NCBI GenBank assembly: GCA_019247395.1
Contig: JAFAOZ010000076.1
Span: 1 to 6,209 of the forward strand
DNA from: Vulcanimicrobiota bacterium
GTDB lineage: Bacteria > Vulcanimicrobiota > Vulcanimicrobiia > Vulcanimicrobiales > Vulcanimicrobiaceae
Length of the DNA stretch: 6,209 nt
Direction: 5' to 3'
In this document: positions 1 through 5,409 of the stretch, one piece after another
Position numbering within the stretch: position 1 is the first letter of the stretch
How the letters are laid out: every line of letters starts with the position of its first letter
The notes under the pieces: generated by a model
Databases searched by the model: none
Told to the model about the DNA's origin: nothing
Seen by the model: the letters and a program-made list of their open reading frames with translations, nothing else
Translations under genes and position numbers: made by a program

Positions 1-1
1 T

Positions 2-472
2 ACAAAGAATCCGCTTCAGGCGGACTACACGACCTGCTTTTCAGCAGCCACGCAGAGCGGCGTTTCGCCGGGCTCGCTCTTTATTCCAAATCCCGAAACC
101 GGCACGTTCGATAACTTCGGCGCCTTCCGCCAGCCGAGCCAGCTGAACCTGAGCTTACAGCTGGGTTACGAGCTGACGCCGCGAGTTAAAATCAATGCGC
201 TCTTGGCGAATCTCGTTAACGCCTGTTTCGGTGGATCGTCCGAGCCGTGGACAAAGCAGTTTCCGCCCAATAGCTATACCTGCGGGTATCAGGCGAACTA
301 TTATTACGTTTCCAATTTTTACAACGGGGTCTCGCCGAACGACCGCGGCGCGAACGCGGTGCCGCTCAATGCGGCGTTCAAGCAGCCATTCATTCCGGCC
401 TACGCCGATACGAACGCCTTCGTGCTGCCGAACCCGTTCAACGCGTACTTGCAGTTCAACATTAGCTTGTAA
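2..472 (+). CDS. TonB-dependent outer-membrane receptor, C-terminal fragment (5' end outside the window)
   Basis: The open frame enters from the left edge with its first full codon at base 2 and stops at TAA 470-472, giving 156 visible residues. They alternate polar and hydrophobic/aromatic residues like the last strands and loops of a 22-strand TonB-dependent beta-barrel. Visible pieces are FDNFGAFRQPSQLNLSLQLGYELTPRVKI (about residues 36-64; strand, turn, strand), then an ANLVNACFGG segment typical of receptor C-termini, a long loop with Cys75 and Cys94 that could form a disulfide, and a final strand ending NAYLQFNISL. Such receptors import scarce ligands (siderophores, cobalamin, glycans) across the outer membrane using TonB energy. 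The ligand cannot be told because the plug domain and most of the barrel are missing. The last residue is Leu, whereas these barrels usually end in an aromatic residue. The gene converges with hutH and overlaps its end by 11 bp. The family call is good and the substrate is unknown. Confidence 0.75.
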   Translation, partial: TKNPLQADYTTCFSAATQSGVSPGSLFIPNPETGTFDNFGAFRQPSQLNLSLQLGYELTPRVKINALLANLVNACFGGSSEPWTKQFPPNSYTCGYQANYYYVSNFYNGVSPNDRGANAVPLNAAFKQPFIPAYADTNAFVLPNPFNAYLQFNISL

Positions 473-1994
473 GAGCATGGCCAATAGCAGTTTCGGCGGC
501 GCGGATGAGACGCCGCGAGCCGATCAGCTCGCGGGCTGCGGCAATGTCGGGCGCGGGTGGTCGATCGGTGGTCCATGGCGCGATGCTTTCACGCGCGGCT
601 TCGTAGGCCGCTTGCGTTCCGCGCCCAGAACGCAGCGGTCGTCGTAGATCCGTCGCGGCGAGCGCGCCAAGCAGCTCGCACGCGAGCGCTCCTTCGACGT
701 TGTCGAGCACGCGCGGAAGGATGTTCGCCGAGGTCATGCCCATGCTGACGTGGTCCTCTTGGCCCGCCGACGTTGGAATGGAATCGACGCTCGACGGCCA
801 CGCGTAGCCTTTGTTCTCGTTGACGAGCGCGGCGGCGGTATACTGCACGATCATCAGGCCCGACTCCAAGCCGAGGCGCGCCGCGAGGAAGAGCGGCAGT
901 CCGCGATCCTGTGCGTTGAGCAGCAAGTAGAGCCGGCGTTCCGCGATGGAGGCGAGTTCCGCAACCGCCATCTTGAGAAAATCGAGGACCAGCGCGATCG
1001 GCTCGCCGTGAAAGTTGCCGCCCGAAATAAATTCGCCGTCCTCCGGAAAGACGAGCGGATTATCGGTGACGGAGTTCGCCTCGATCTCCGTCACGTGGCG
1101 CACGTGCGCCAGCGAATCGCGAACGGCTCCGTGAACGACGGGAATGCAGCGGAATGAGTAGGGATCTTGGACGCGATCGCACTCGGCGTGCGATTGAACG
1201 ATCTCGGAGCCGGCAAGCAGCGCGCGAAGGTTTCCTGCTACGCGCTCTTGGCCCGGATGCGGACGCAGATCGTTCAAACGACGATCGAAGACCCGTTCGG
1301 TTCCCAGATATGCTTCAAGGGACATCGCGCCGATGACGTCGGCCGCTGCTGCAAGCCGCGCCGCGCGCAACATGCCGAGCGCCGCGACGGCGGTCATGAC
1401 TTGCGTGCCGTTGATGAGTGCGAGCCCCTCTTTCGCTCCGAGCTCGACCGGTGCAAGACCGGCGCGCTCGAGTGCGGTATGGCTCGGCAGCCGCTCCCCG
1501 CGATAAAAGGCTTCACCTTCCCCGATCAACGTCAGCGTCATATGCGCCAGCGGAGCGAGATCGCCGCTCGCGCCGACGGAACCCTGTGATGGAACGACGG
1601 GCGTGACGCCCCGAGCGAGCATCGCGACGAGAAGCTCGAGCGTCTCGGGCTTGATCCCCGAGTGTCCGGCTGAGAGCGAATTCGCGCGCAGAACGCCCGC
1701 CGCGCGCACGAACGGGATCGACAGTGGCTCGCCCGTGCCTGCCGCGTGGCTTCGCACGAGATTGAGCTGAAGCGCGACCGCGTCCGCCGGGTCGACCGCA
1801 ATGTTCGCTAAGCGTCCGAAGCCCGTCGTCACGCCGTAAATCGTCTCGCCGCTGTCGAAACGGCTATCAACGAACTCCCGCGCGCGCCGTACGCGTTCGC
1901 GCGCGCCTGCAGCAACGGTGACCGGCGCGCCCTCGGCGACGGCTTCGATCTCTTCGAGCGTCAGGTGATGCCCGTCGAGCGGGATTTGATTCAA
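462..1994 (-). CDS. hutH: Histidine ammonia-lyase (histidase)
   Basis: HutH deaminates L-histidine non-oxidatively to trans-urocanate and ammonia, the first step of histidine utilisation, in the cytoplasm. The 510 residues match the family's usual length of about 500-510. The self-cyclising Ala142-Ser143-Gly144 triad that makes the MIO electrophile lies in GSVGASGDLAPLAHM. Other active-site signatures are Tyr53 (TIYGVTTGFG), Ser82-His83 (RSHAAGTG), Asn195 (LINGTQ), Tyr279 and Arg282 (QDPYSFRC), Phe328 (GGNFHGEP) and Glu413 (SAGQEDHVSM). Ser-His at 82-83 and Glu413 favour histidase over phenylalanine or tyrosine ammonia-lyase. The start is TTG at 1994-1992, and its TG is shared with the TGA stop of the upstream His-rich gene. 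That start places the usual LDG..LTLEE N-terminus correctly. No strong Shine-Dalgarno is visible, so translational coupling is likely. The stop is TAA 464-462, inside the end of the opposing receptor gene. No hutU, hutI or hutG is in the window. Confidence 0.97.
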   Translation of the reverse strand: MNQIPLDGHHLTLEEIEAVAEGAPVTVAAGARERVRRAREFVDSRFDSGETIYGVTTGFGRLANIAVDPADAVALQLNLVRSHAAGTGEPLSIPFVRAAGVLRANSLSAGHSGIKPETLELLVAMLARGVTPVVPSQGSVGASGDLAPLAHMTLTLIGEGEAFYRGERLPSHTALERAGLAPVELGAKEGLALINGTQVMTAVAALGMLRAARLAAAADVIGAMSLEAYLGTERVFDRRLNDLRPHPGQERVAGNLRALLAGSEIVQSHAECDRVQDPYSFRCIPVVHGAVRDSLAHVRHVTEIEANSVTDNPLVFPEDGEFISGGNFHGEPIALVLDFLKMAVAELASIAERRLYLLLNAQDRGLPLFLAARLGLESGLMIVQYTAAALVNENKGYAWPSSVDSIPTSAGQEDHVSMGMTSANILPRVLDNVEGALACELLGALAATDLRRPLRSGRGTQAAYEAARESIAPWTTDRPPAPDIAAARELIGSRRLIRAAETAIGHALTS

Positions 1995-2461
1995 AACTTC
2001 GACCAGTCGGGATGTGTCGGCTTGGCAAGCGGCGATCCGTTCTGAATCACGATCGTCTCGTGATCGCGAAGCGCGATGCTACGGGGATCGCGGCCGTGCC
2101 ACGGCGTGCCGTTCACCCAAATCGAGAGACGGCCCCCGTGCGGAGCGGTGAGCGTGGCGGCGCGCGTCCAACTGAGCTCGGGGCCCCAGATGTCGAAAAA
2201 TTCGCCCAGCGTAAAGTTACGCTTGACGGGCGACTCGATATGAATAAATCCGTCGGCGCTGTGCGTATGGATCCAGTACAAGCACTGGCCGCTTTGCGGC
2301 ATGCCGATTTGGGCAGGCACTTGCACGGCATGACCGCGATCGTAGAGCTGCAAGTTGGCGTGAATGTGCTCGACCACGCCTTCGGTTGGATCGCAGCGAA
2401 TGCCGTCGATGGGTAGCGTTCCAAAAAAACTCTGCGCCAATAGAATCGTTGAAAAAATCAT
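1991..2461 (-). CDS. Conserved His-rich protein of unknown function, probably exported
   Basis: This gene encodes 156 residues, from ATG 2461-2459 to TGA 1993-1991. It is the only usable start: upstream in frame there are ten codons without a start before a TAG. A GAAGAG lies 8 nt before the ATG and could be the ribosome site. The N-terminus (MIFSTILLAQSFFGTLPIDG) is short and hydrophobic with no basic residues, so it may be a minimal signal peptide or anchor, but this is marginal. The body has a recognisable pattern: EHIHANLQLY (31-40), CLYWIHTH (60-67), FIHIESP (72-78), FTLGEFFDIWG (83-93), a WVNG segment (115-118) and DPRSIALRDHETIVI (125-139). I remember similar uncharacterised proteins from Actinobacteria and Chloroflexi but cannot name a family. 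His32, His34, His65, His67 and His74 could bind a metal, and Cys23 and Cys60 could pair. These are inferences. The gene overlaps the hutH start (TTGA), so the two should be co-transcribed. Confidence 0.8.
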   Translation of the reverse strand: MIFSTILLAQSFFGTLPIDGIRCDPTEGVVEHIHANLQLYDRGHAVQVPAQIGMPQSGQCLYWIHTHSADGFIHIESPVKRNFTLGEFFDIWGPELSWTRAATLTAPHGGRLSIWVNGTPWHGRDPRSIALRDHETIVIQNGSPLAKPTHPDWSKF

Positions 2462-2534
2462 CGTCGCGGCTCTTCGCTGCGGCTTGGCAGCCTACCCTCG
2501 GCACGCATCAATGTCGGGTACGGACGCTGCTATT

Positions 2535-2564
2535 TGTGTATAACGAAAAAATAACTGTGGATTG
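2535..2564 (+). promoter_or_regulatory. Two DnaA-box-like 9-mers flanking an A-rich tract
   Basis: TGTGTATAA at 2535-2543 is the complement of TTATACACA and fits the TTATNCACA DnaA-box consensus exactly. TGTGGATTG at 2556-2564 fits the same consensus except for its last two bases. Both face the same way and are separated by an A-rich stretch. There is no dnaA, dnaN or other origin-associated gene nearby, and two boxes do not make an origin. Either chance or a DnaA-titrating or DnaA-regulated promoter is possible. Confidence 0.25.
2537..2542 (-). promoter_or_regulatory. Possible -10 element (TATACA) for the His-rich gene and hutH unit
   Basis: On the minus strand, TATACA sits in the only AT-rich part of the upstream region, about 75 nt before the ATG at 2461. 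No good -35 hexamer lies 16-18 nt upstream; the best is CAATCC or GCAATC. This is therefore a weak sigma70-type guess, and it overlaps the DnaA-box-like sequence. Confidence 0.25.
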
Positions 2565-2567
2565 CTT

Positions 2568-2578
2568 GTGAATTTCAC
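2568..2578. promoter_or_regulatory. 11-bp palindrome GTGAATTTCAC, possible operator
   Basis: GTGAA and TTCAC form a perfect inverted repeat around a single central T. It lies just upstream (on the minus strand) of the candidate -10 element for the His-rich gene and hutH unit, a position suited to regulator binding. It is short enough to arise by chance. Confidence 0.3.
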
Positions 2579-2625
2579 CAGACGCCCGCTTGTCGTTGCA
2601 ATGCGTGCGTGATACGATGCACGAG

Positions 2626-2641
2626 CTTCGAATCTTCGAAG
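2626..2641. promoter_or_regulatory. Inverted repeat CTTCGAA-TC-TTCGAAG, candidate operator
   Basis: Two perfect 7-bp arms are separated by 2 bp. Each arm contains the self-complementary hexamer TTCGAA, so the site is also an 8-bp-spaced direct repeat. As RNA it would have almost no loop, so a protein-binding site on DNA is more likely than a hairpin. It lies about 165 bp upstream of the His-rich gene's start. The WYL regulator encoded next door is one possible binder, but nothing shows this. Confidence 0.4.
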
Positions 2642-2701
2642 TGTGACGAACGTATCGATCGCGACCAATGCAACCGGAAACGTTGCGATGAGCAGCTCTC
2701 C

Positions 2702-2746
2702 GCGGCAACGGTCAAACCGCCGCGCCGGCGTCAGTGGGGTTGCCGC
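2702..2746. other. Long stem-loop in the intergenic region, possible structured RNA
   Basis: GCGGCAAC (2702-2709) is perfectly complementary to GTTGCCGC (2739-2746). The 29-nt interior can form its own five-pair stem, CGCCG with CGGCG around a CGC loop. A smaller stem, GCAA(C)CG-GAAA-CGTTGC with a GNRA-type loop, sits just before it at 2670-2686. Together they suggest a folded transcript on either strand: a leader of the His-rich gene and hutH unit on the minus strand, or a small RNA on the plus strand ending at the 2790-2814 hairpin. In GC-rich DNA such stems also arise by chance. No known family is recognised. Confidence 0.3.
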
Positions 2747-2789
2747 AAGGTAGCCAAACAGGCGAGGCAGGTGAGTGAATACGTCGGAG

Positions 2790-2820
2790 CCCGTCGCGGC
2801 CTAGCCTCGACGGGTTTCGT
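2790..2820 (+). terminator. Terminator-like hairpin 3' of the WYL regulator gene
   Basis: CCCGTCG (2790-2796) pairs perfectly with CGACGGG (2808-2814). An inner GGC-CTA-GCC stem (2798-2806) extends it after one mismatch. On the plus strand it is followed by TTTCGTTATT, a poor but U-containing tail that runs into the WYL gene's stop. On the minus strand the hairpin begins five bases after the regulator's TAA, where a terminator for that unit belongs, but no U tract follows. It may end the WYL transcript, end a plus-strand transcript, or both. Confidence 0.4.
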
Positions 2821-3836
2821 TATTGGCGGTCGGATGAGTCTTGCGTGGAGTCCGCTTCGTACTTCGTTGCGATGTCGCGCGCGACGTCCGCGATGCGGGC
2901 GCGTGCCTCCTCGGGAGCGACGACCTCGGCTTGCGAGCCCCAGCCCAGCACCCAACGAACGAGCTCGTCAACGTCAGCGACGTGATACGTAATCTCGACC
3001 GAGCCATCCGCGCGCGATTCGACCTCACGTTCGGCAACGATGCGCGCCGCGGCGGCCGCTTTTGCGACGCGTGCCGCGAAACGCACCCGCACTTCGGTCG
3101 TCTGCTCGGCGTGCAGCACGCCGCTGATCGAGGCCGCGGCAAAGGCCTCGACGTTGAATCCCTCGGGCCGCACGAACGTCTTCGCGAGAACCTCCACCCG
3201 TGTGACACTGTCTACCGCGAACGTCCGCATATCTTTGCGTTTGTGGTCGTAGGCAACGCAGTAGACGCGGCCGGCATTAACGATGAATCCGTAGGGGTCG
3301 GCTACCCGCGCGCTCGATTTGCCCTCCTTATCCTGATAGCGGAAGCGCACGCTGCGCGAGTTACGCTCCGCCGACGACAAGAGCGCGAAAGCACGCTCGC
3401 CCTTCTCGTCGAGACGGATTTCCGAGAGCCGGAATGCGACCGGCGAGGACGCCTCGACGCGCGCGCGGGCAGTACGCCCCGCGCTGTCGACGAGCTTCTC
3501 GGCCACATCGTCGATCGACGCGCCGATCGTACCGCCGATACTCGCGCTGAGCGATCGCAGTGCGACCAATCCGAAGAGCTCGCCGCTGCTCAAGTCGAGT
3601 CGCTTGAGGCTATAACCGCCAGCAAACCGATAAATGTTCGCGGCGCGATCGAAGTATAACGGAAAGCCGGCGTCCGATAGAATCGCGAGATACCGGCGGA
3701 GGCTTCGCGTGCTCGGCCGCCGGCCGCTCTCGGCGATACGCTCCTTGAGATCTTCGAACGAATGCTGCCCCTGATCGATCGCGTTGAGCAATCGTACGAG
3801 CAGCACGACCTTGGAGTCGCCTTCGGGCGCGGTCAT
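2820..3836 (-). CDS. WYL-domain transcriptional regulator (HTH-WYL-WCX)
   Basis: This is a 338-residue one-component regulator of the DeoR/PafB-like WYL type. Residues about 8-72 form a winged helix-turn-helix DNA-binding region (VVLLVRLLNAIDQGQHSFEDL, then STRSLRRYLAILSDAGFPLYFDRAANIYRF). Residues about 150-217 are the WYL sensor domain, with RSVRFRYQD, DPYGFIVNAGRVYCVAYDHKRKD and MRTFAVDSVTRVEVL. Residues about 246-326 fit the WCX C-terminal extension. The namesake Trp-Tyr-Leu is Val191-Tyr192-Cys193 here, so the eponymous motif is degenerate although Arg204 is kept. WYL domains sense ligands, often nucleic acids or nucleotides, but the ligand here is unknown. I chose the ATG at 3836-3834, which forms an ATGA overlap with the upstream gene's stop. 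The frame stays open upstream to 4046, but that lies inside the upstream coding sequence and lacks family similarity. The stop is TAA 2822-2820. Its targets are unknown; its own unit or the neighbouring palindromes are possible. Confidence 0.88.
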   Translation of the reverse strand: MTAPEGDSKVVLLVRLLNAIDQGQHSFEDLKERIAESGRRPSTRSLRRYLAILSDAGFPLYFDRAANIYRFAGGYSLKRLDLSSGELFGLVALRSLSASIGGTIGASIDDVAEKLVDSAGRTARARVEASSPVAFRLSEIRLDEKGERAFALLSSAERNSRSVRFRYQDKEGKSSARVADPYGFIVNAGRVYCVAYDHKRKDMRTFAVDSVTRVEVLAKTFVRPEGFNVEAFAAASISGVLHAEQTTEVRVRFAARVAKAAAAARIVAEREVESRADGSVEITYHVADVDELVRWVLGWGSQAEVVAPEEARARIADVARDIATKYEADSTQDSSDRQ

Positions 3837-5377
3837 CCGGCCGGCGGCGATGCCTCCGGCTTTGGGAAACATCCGTCGGGCGCGTTGACCGGAGGCGCGG
3901 TCGGCTGCGGCGGCGTCGCCGTCAAGCCGATCTGCGCCGGATAGAAGGAGCCGCCGTCGGTCATCGTTTGTACGACTGCGCGCGTCGTCTGCCCGGGCGG
4001 CAGTTCGAAGGACGTCACCTGATAGGGCGTCGGGGTGCGCACGCATCCCACTTCGATGAGCTGGTTGCCGACCAAAAAGTTGGCGAGCGCCGGTCCGGCC
4101 AGCGGTTTGAAATAGAGGTAGGCGGTGAACGCGGAGGCGCCGGGATTATTCATGGTCAGTGCGATGGTATGCGTGATGCCGTAGTCGCCGTAGTCGTGTC
4201 CGGCCGCAGCCGCATCCACGCTCGGGGGCGTCGGGTCCGTATCGCCGATCACCAACGTCGCGTCGGGACCGCCCGCTGTATAGGTGAGCGCATCGGAGCC
4301 GAAGCCCGCGATCTTGAAGATGCCGGTGCGGTGGTGTCCGTCGCCGAGCAGAACCGGCCCGCCCAGCAGCGAGCGCGGATCACCTTCCGCCGAAAGCGCC
4401 AGAACGGTTACGACGACCGGCCCACCGGAGAGAACGCGCAGATCAACTGCTCCCGCCACCAGTTGGCGCAGCGCCATGGGCACGGCGGCGAGCAGATATG
4501 GATCATCCTGCGAGAGGTTTACGACGACGCCTTCGCCCTGCGCTTTCGTCAGCAGAAAGTTCTTCGTGACGGTGTGGCCGACGTGCATCACATCCATATT
4601 GGGGCCGGCCTGCGATTGAACGAGCTGCACCGACGTGGGATCCTGCGAGCTGCTGGTGAGGGCGACGACGAGCATACGCGGGTCGGCGGCATTGTCGTGA
4701 TAGTAGTAGAGCCGCGTCGGCTGTCCCGCCACGATGCTGCCGCGAAAGAGCACACCGTCCTGCGCGACGTGTTCGGGATCATCGTCGTAAAAGAGCAGCG
4801 CCGGCGCAAACGAATCCAGCGCGACACTCTGGACCGTCACGGTCGTGGTTCCGGCTTGGTCGAAGTACCGGCCGTTGCCCGCGATCTGAACCGGCACGAC
4901 GAACTGCGCGCCTTGGCCCGCCGGAAGGGGTGCCGCCGGCACCGGGCTGAGATTGCCGATCGACACCGTTGCACCCGGCATCGCTTTCGTCAGCCGCGTT
5001 ACCAAGTTGGTGACCTGCGATGCGAGCCAATCGGCGCGGACCGGATTGCCGGTGACCGTGAGCGACGTCTGCGGCACGATCGTTCCTGCGTTGAACGCCA
5101 CGCGTACCGGTAAGTCGGCGTGCTCCCCATTTGCATCCACGACGTGCAGCGTGTCGTCGCCGGTCGCCTGCGTCGCGGTAATCGTCAGGCTGGTGCCGTC
5201 GGGACTGACGACGACGTTGACCAGCTTCTGGTCGAGCGTCGCCTGTACGGGCGGCGTCGCTCCGCCGATCCCGACGACGCGCTGCTGCGCCGGGTTCATT
5301 TGGATGCTCGCCGGCGAAAGCGTAAGCGCAGGCGGAGTGGCCTGCGCTACGACGGTTGCGAGAACGAGGGCGTGCAC
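3833..5377 (-). CDS. Predicted secreted beta-rich (Ig-like) protein of unknown function
   Basis: This gene encodes 514 residues, from GTG 5377-5375 to TGA 3835-3833. Only two codons (Arg-Arg) precede the GTG before an in-frame TAG, so this is the first possible start. A GAGA lies just before it. Residues 1-13 (MHALVLATVVAQA) look like a very short signal peptide cut after AQA. It is weak, with no basic n-region. Residues about 15-100 resemble a bacterial Ig-like domain (LTLSPASIQMNPAQQRVVGI, SLTITATQATGDDTLHVVD). The middle is beta-strand-rich, with a FYDDDPEH motif (196-203) and LYYYHDN (223-229). A second sandwich-like part covers about 395-490 (GDYGITHTIALTMNNPG, AYLYFKPLAGPALANFLVG). The tail is Pro-rich. 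The only cysteines are Cys445 and Cys503. There are no enzyme motifs or clear membrane spans. The stop overlaps the WYL start (ATGA), and clpC lies 32 nt upstream. A periplasmic or surface role is inferred; the function is not recognised. Confidence 0.8.
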   Translation of the reverse strand: MHALVLATVVAQATPPALTLSPASIQMNPAQQRVVGIGGATPPVQATLDQKLVNVVVSPDGTSLTITATQATGDDTLHVVDANGEHADLPVRVAFNAGTIVPQTSLTVTGNPVRADWLASQVTNLVTRLTKAMPGATVSIGNLSPVPAAPLPAGQGAQFVVPVQIAGNGRYFDQAGTTTVTVQSVALDSFAPALLFYDDDPEHVAQDGVLFRGSIVAGQPTRLYYYHDNAADPRMLVVALTSSSQDPTSVQLVQSQAGPNMDVMHVGHTVTKNFLLTKAQGEGVVVNLSQDDPYLLAAVPMALRQLVAGAVDLRVLSGGPVVVTVLALSAEGDPRSLLGGPVLLGDGHHRTGIFKIAGFGSDALTYTAGGPDATLVIGDTDPTPPSVDAAAAGHDYGDYGITHTIALTMNNPGASAFTAYLYFKPLAGPALANFLVGNQLIEVGCVRTPTPYQVTSFELPPGQTTRAVVQTMTDGGSFYPAQIGLTATPPQPTAPPVNAPDGCFPKPEASPPAG

Positions 5378-5409
5378 TCGTCTCTACGTTCGGCCGCGGA
5401 GTCGGCGGC

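Larger units (their letters stand above)
2462..2819. other. 358-bp non-coding stretch between two minus-strand units
   Basis: No convincing gene lies here. The short open frames on either strand have shuffled composition and no good ribosome site. The segment around 2530-2580 is clearly richer in A/T than its surroundings, as expected for a promoter region. The stretch should hold the promoter and 5' leader of the His-rich gene and hutH unit, plus the 3' end of the WYL regulator's transcript. Visible structure, listed separately where it deserves an entry: DnaA-box-like sequences at 2535-2543 and 2556-2564, an 11-bp palindrome at 2568-2578, an inverted repeat at 2626-2641, a small GAAA-capped stem at 2670-2686, a longer stem at 2702-2746, and a terminator-like hairpin at 2790-2814. 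I recognise no known RNA family in it. Confidence 0.7.

Noticed and set aside
750..1157. Plus-strand frame of 135 codons opposite hutH
   Set aside because: Antisense shadow of hutH, with low-complexity Arg/Ala content.
462..1994. Phenylalanine or tyrosine ammonia-lyase instead of histidase
   Set aside because: Ser82-His83 in the selectivity region and Glu413 in QEDHVS are histidase features, and the length and N-terminus fit HutH.
2508..2708. 66-codon minus-strand open frame in the intergenic stretch
   Set aside because: Cys, Arg, His and Ser scattered without pattern, no ribosome site, and it crosses the inverted repeats.
2700..2770. Resemblance to a GEMM-I (cyclic di-GMP) or SAM riboswitch through GGTCAAACC, GGTTGCCG and CGGCAACC pieces
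   Set aside because: The pieces are in the wrong order and too close together, and the conserved joining sequences and second hairpin are missing.
2740..2780. Weak likeness to the SRP RNA loop (AGCCAAACAGGCGAGGCAGGTGAG)
   Set aside because: The conserved GGAAGGAAGCAGCC-type loop and the enclosing long helix are absent.
2841..3659. 272-codon plus-strand frame opposite the WYL regulator
   Set aside because: Arg-rich composition without motifs; the minus strand encodes a clear HTH-WYL protein over the same bases.
3837..4046. N-terminal extension of the WYL regulator to an upstream start at 4046
   Set aside because: The extra 70 residues lie wholly inside the upstream gene, look like out-of-frame translation (Arg/Ala/Asp-rich), and the internal ATG at 3836 gives an ATGA overlap with the family's normal N-terminus.
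3968..5113. 381-codon open frame on the plus strand opposite the 514-residue gene
   Set aside because: It is rich in Arg, Gly, His and Ala with no domain pattern, as expected for the antisense of GC-rich coding DNA. The minus-strand frame has a coherent beta-rich protein and a coupled stop/start.
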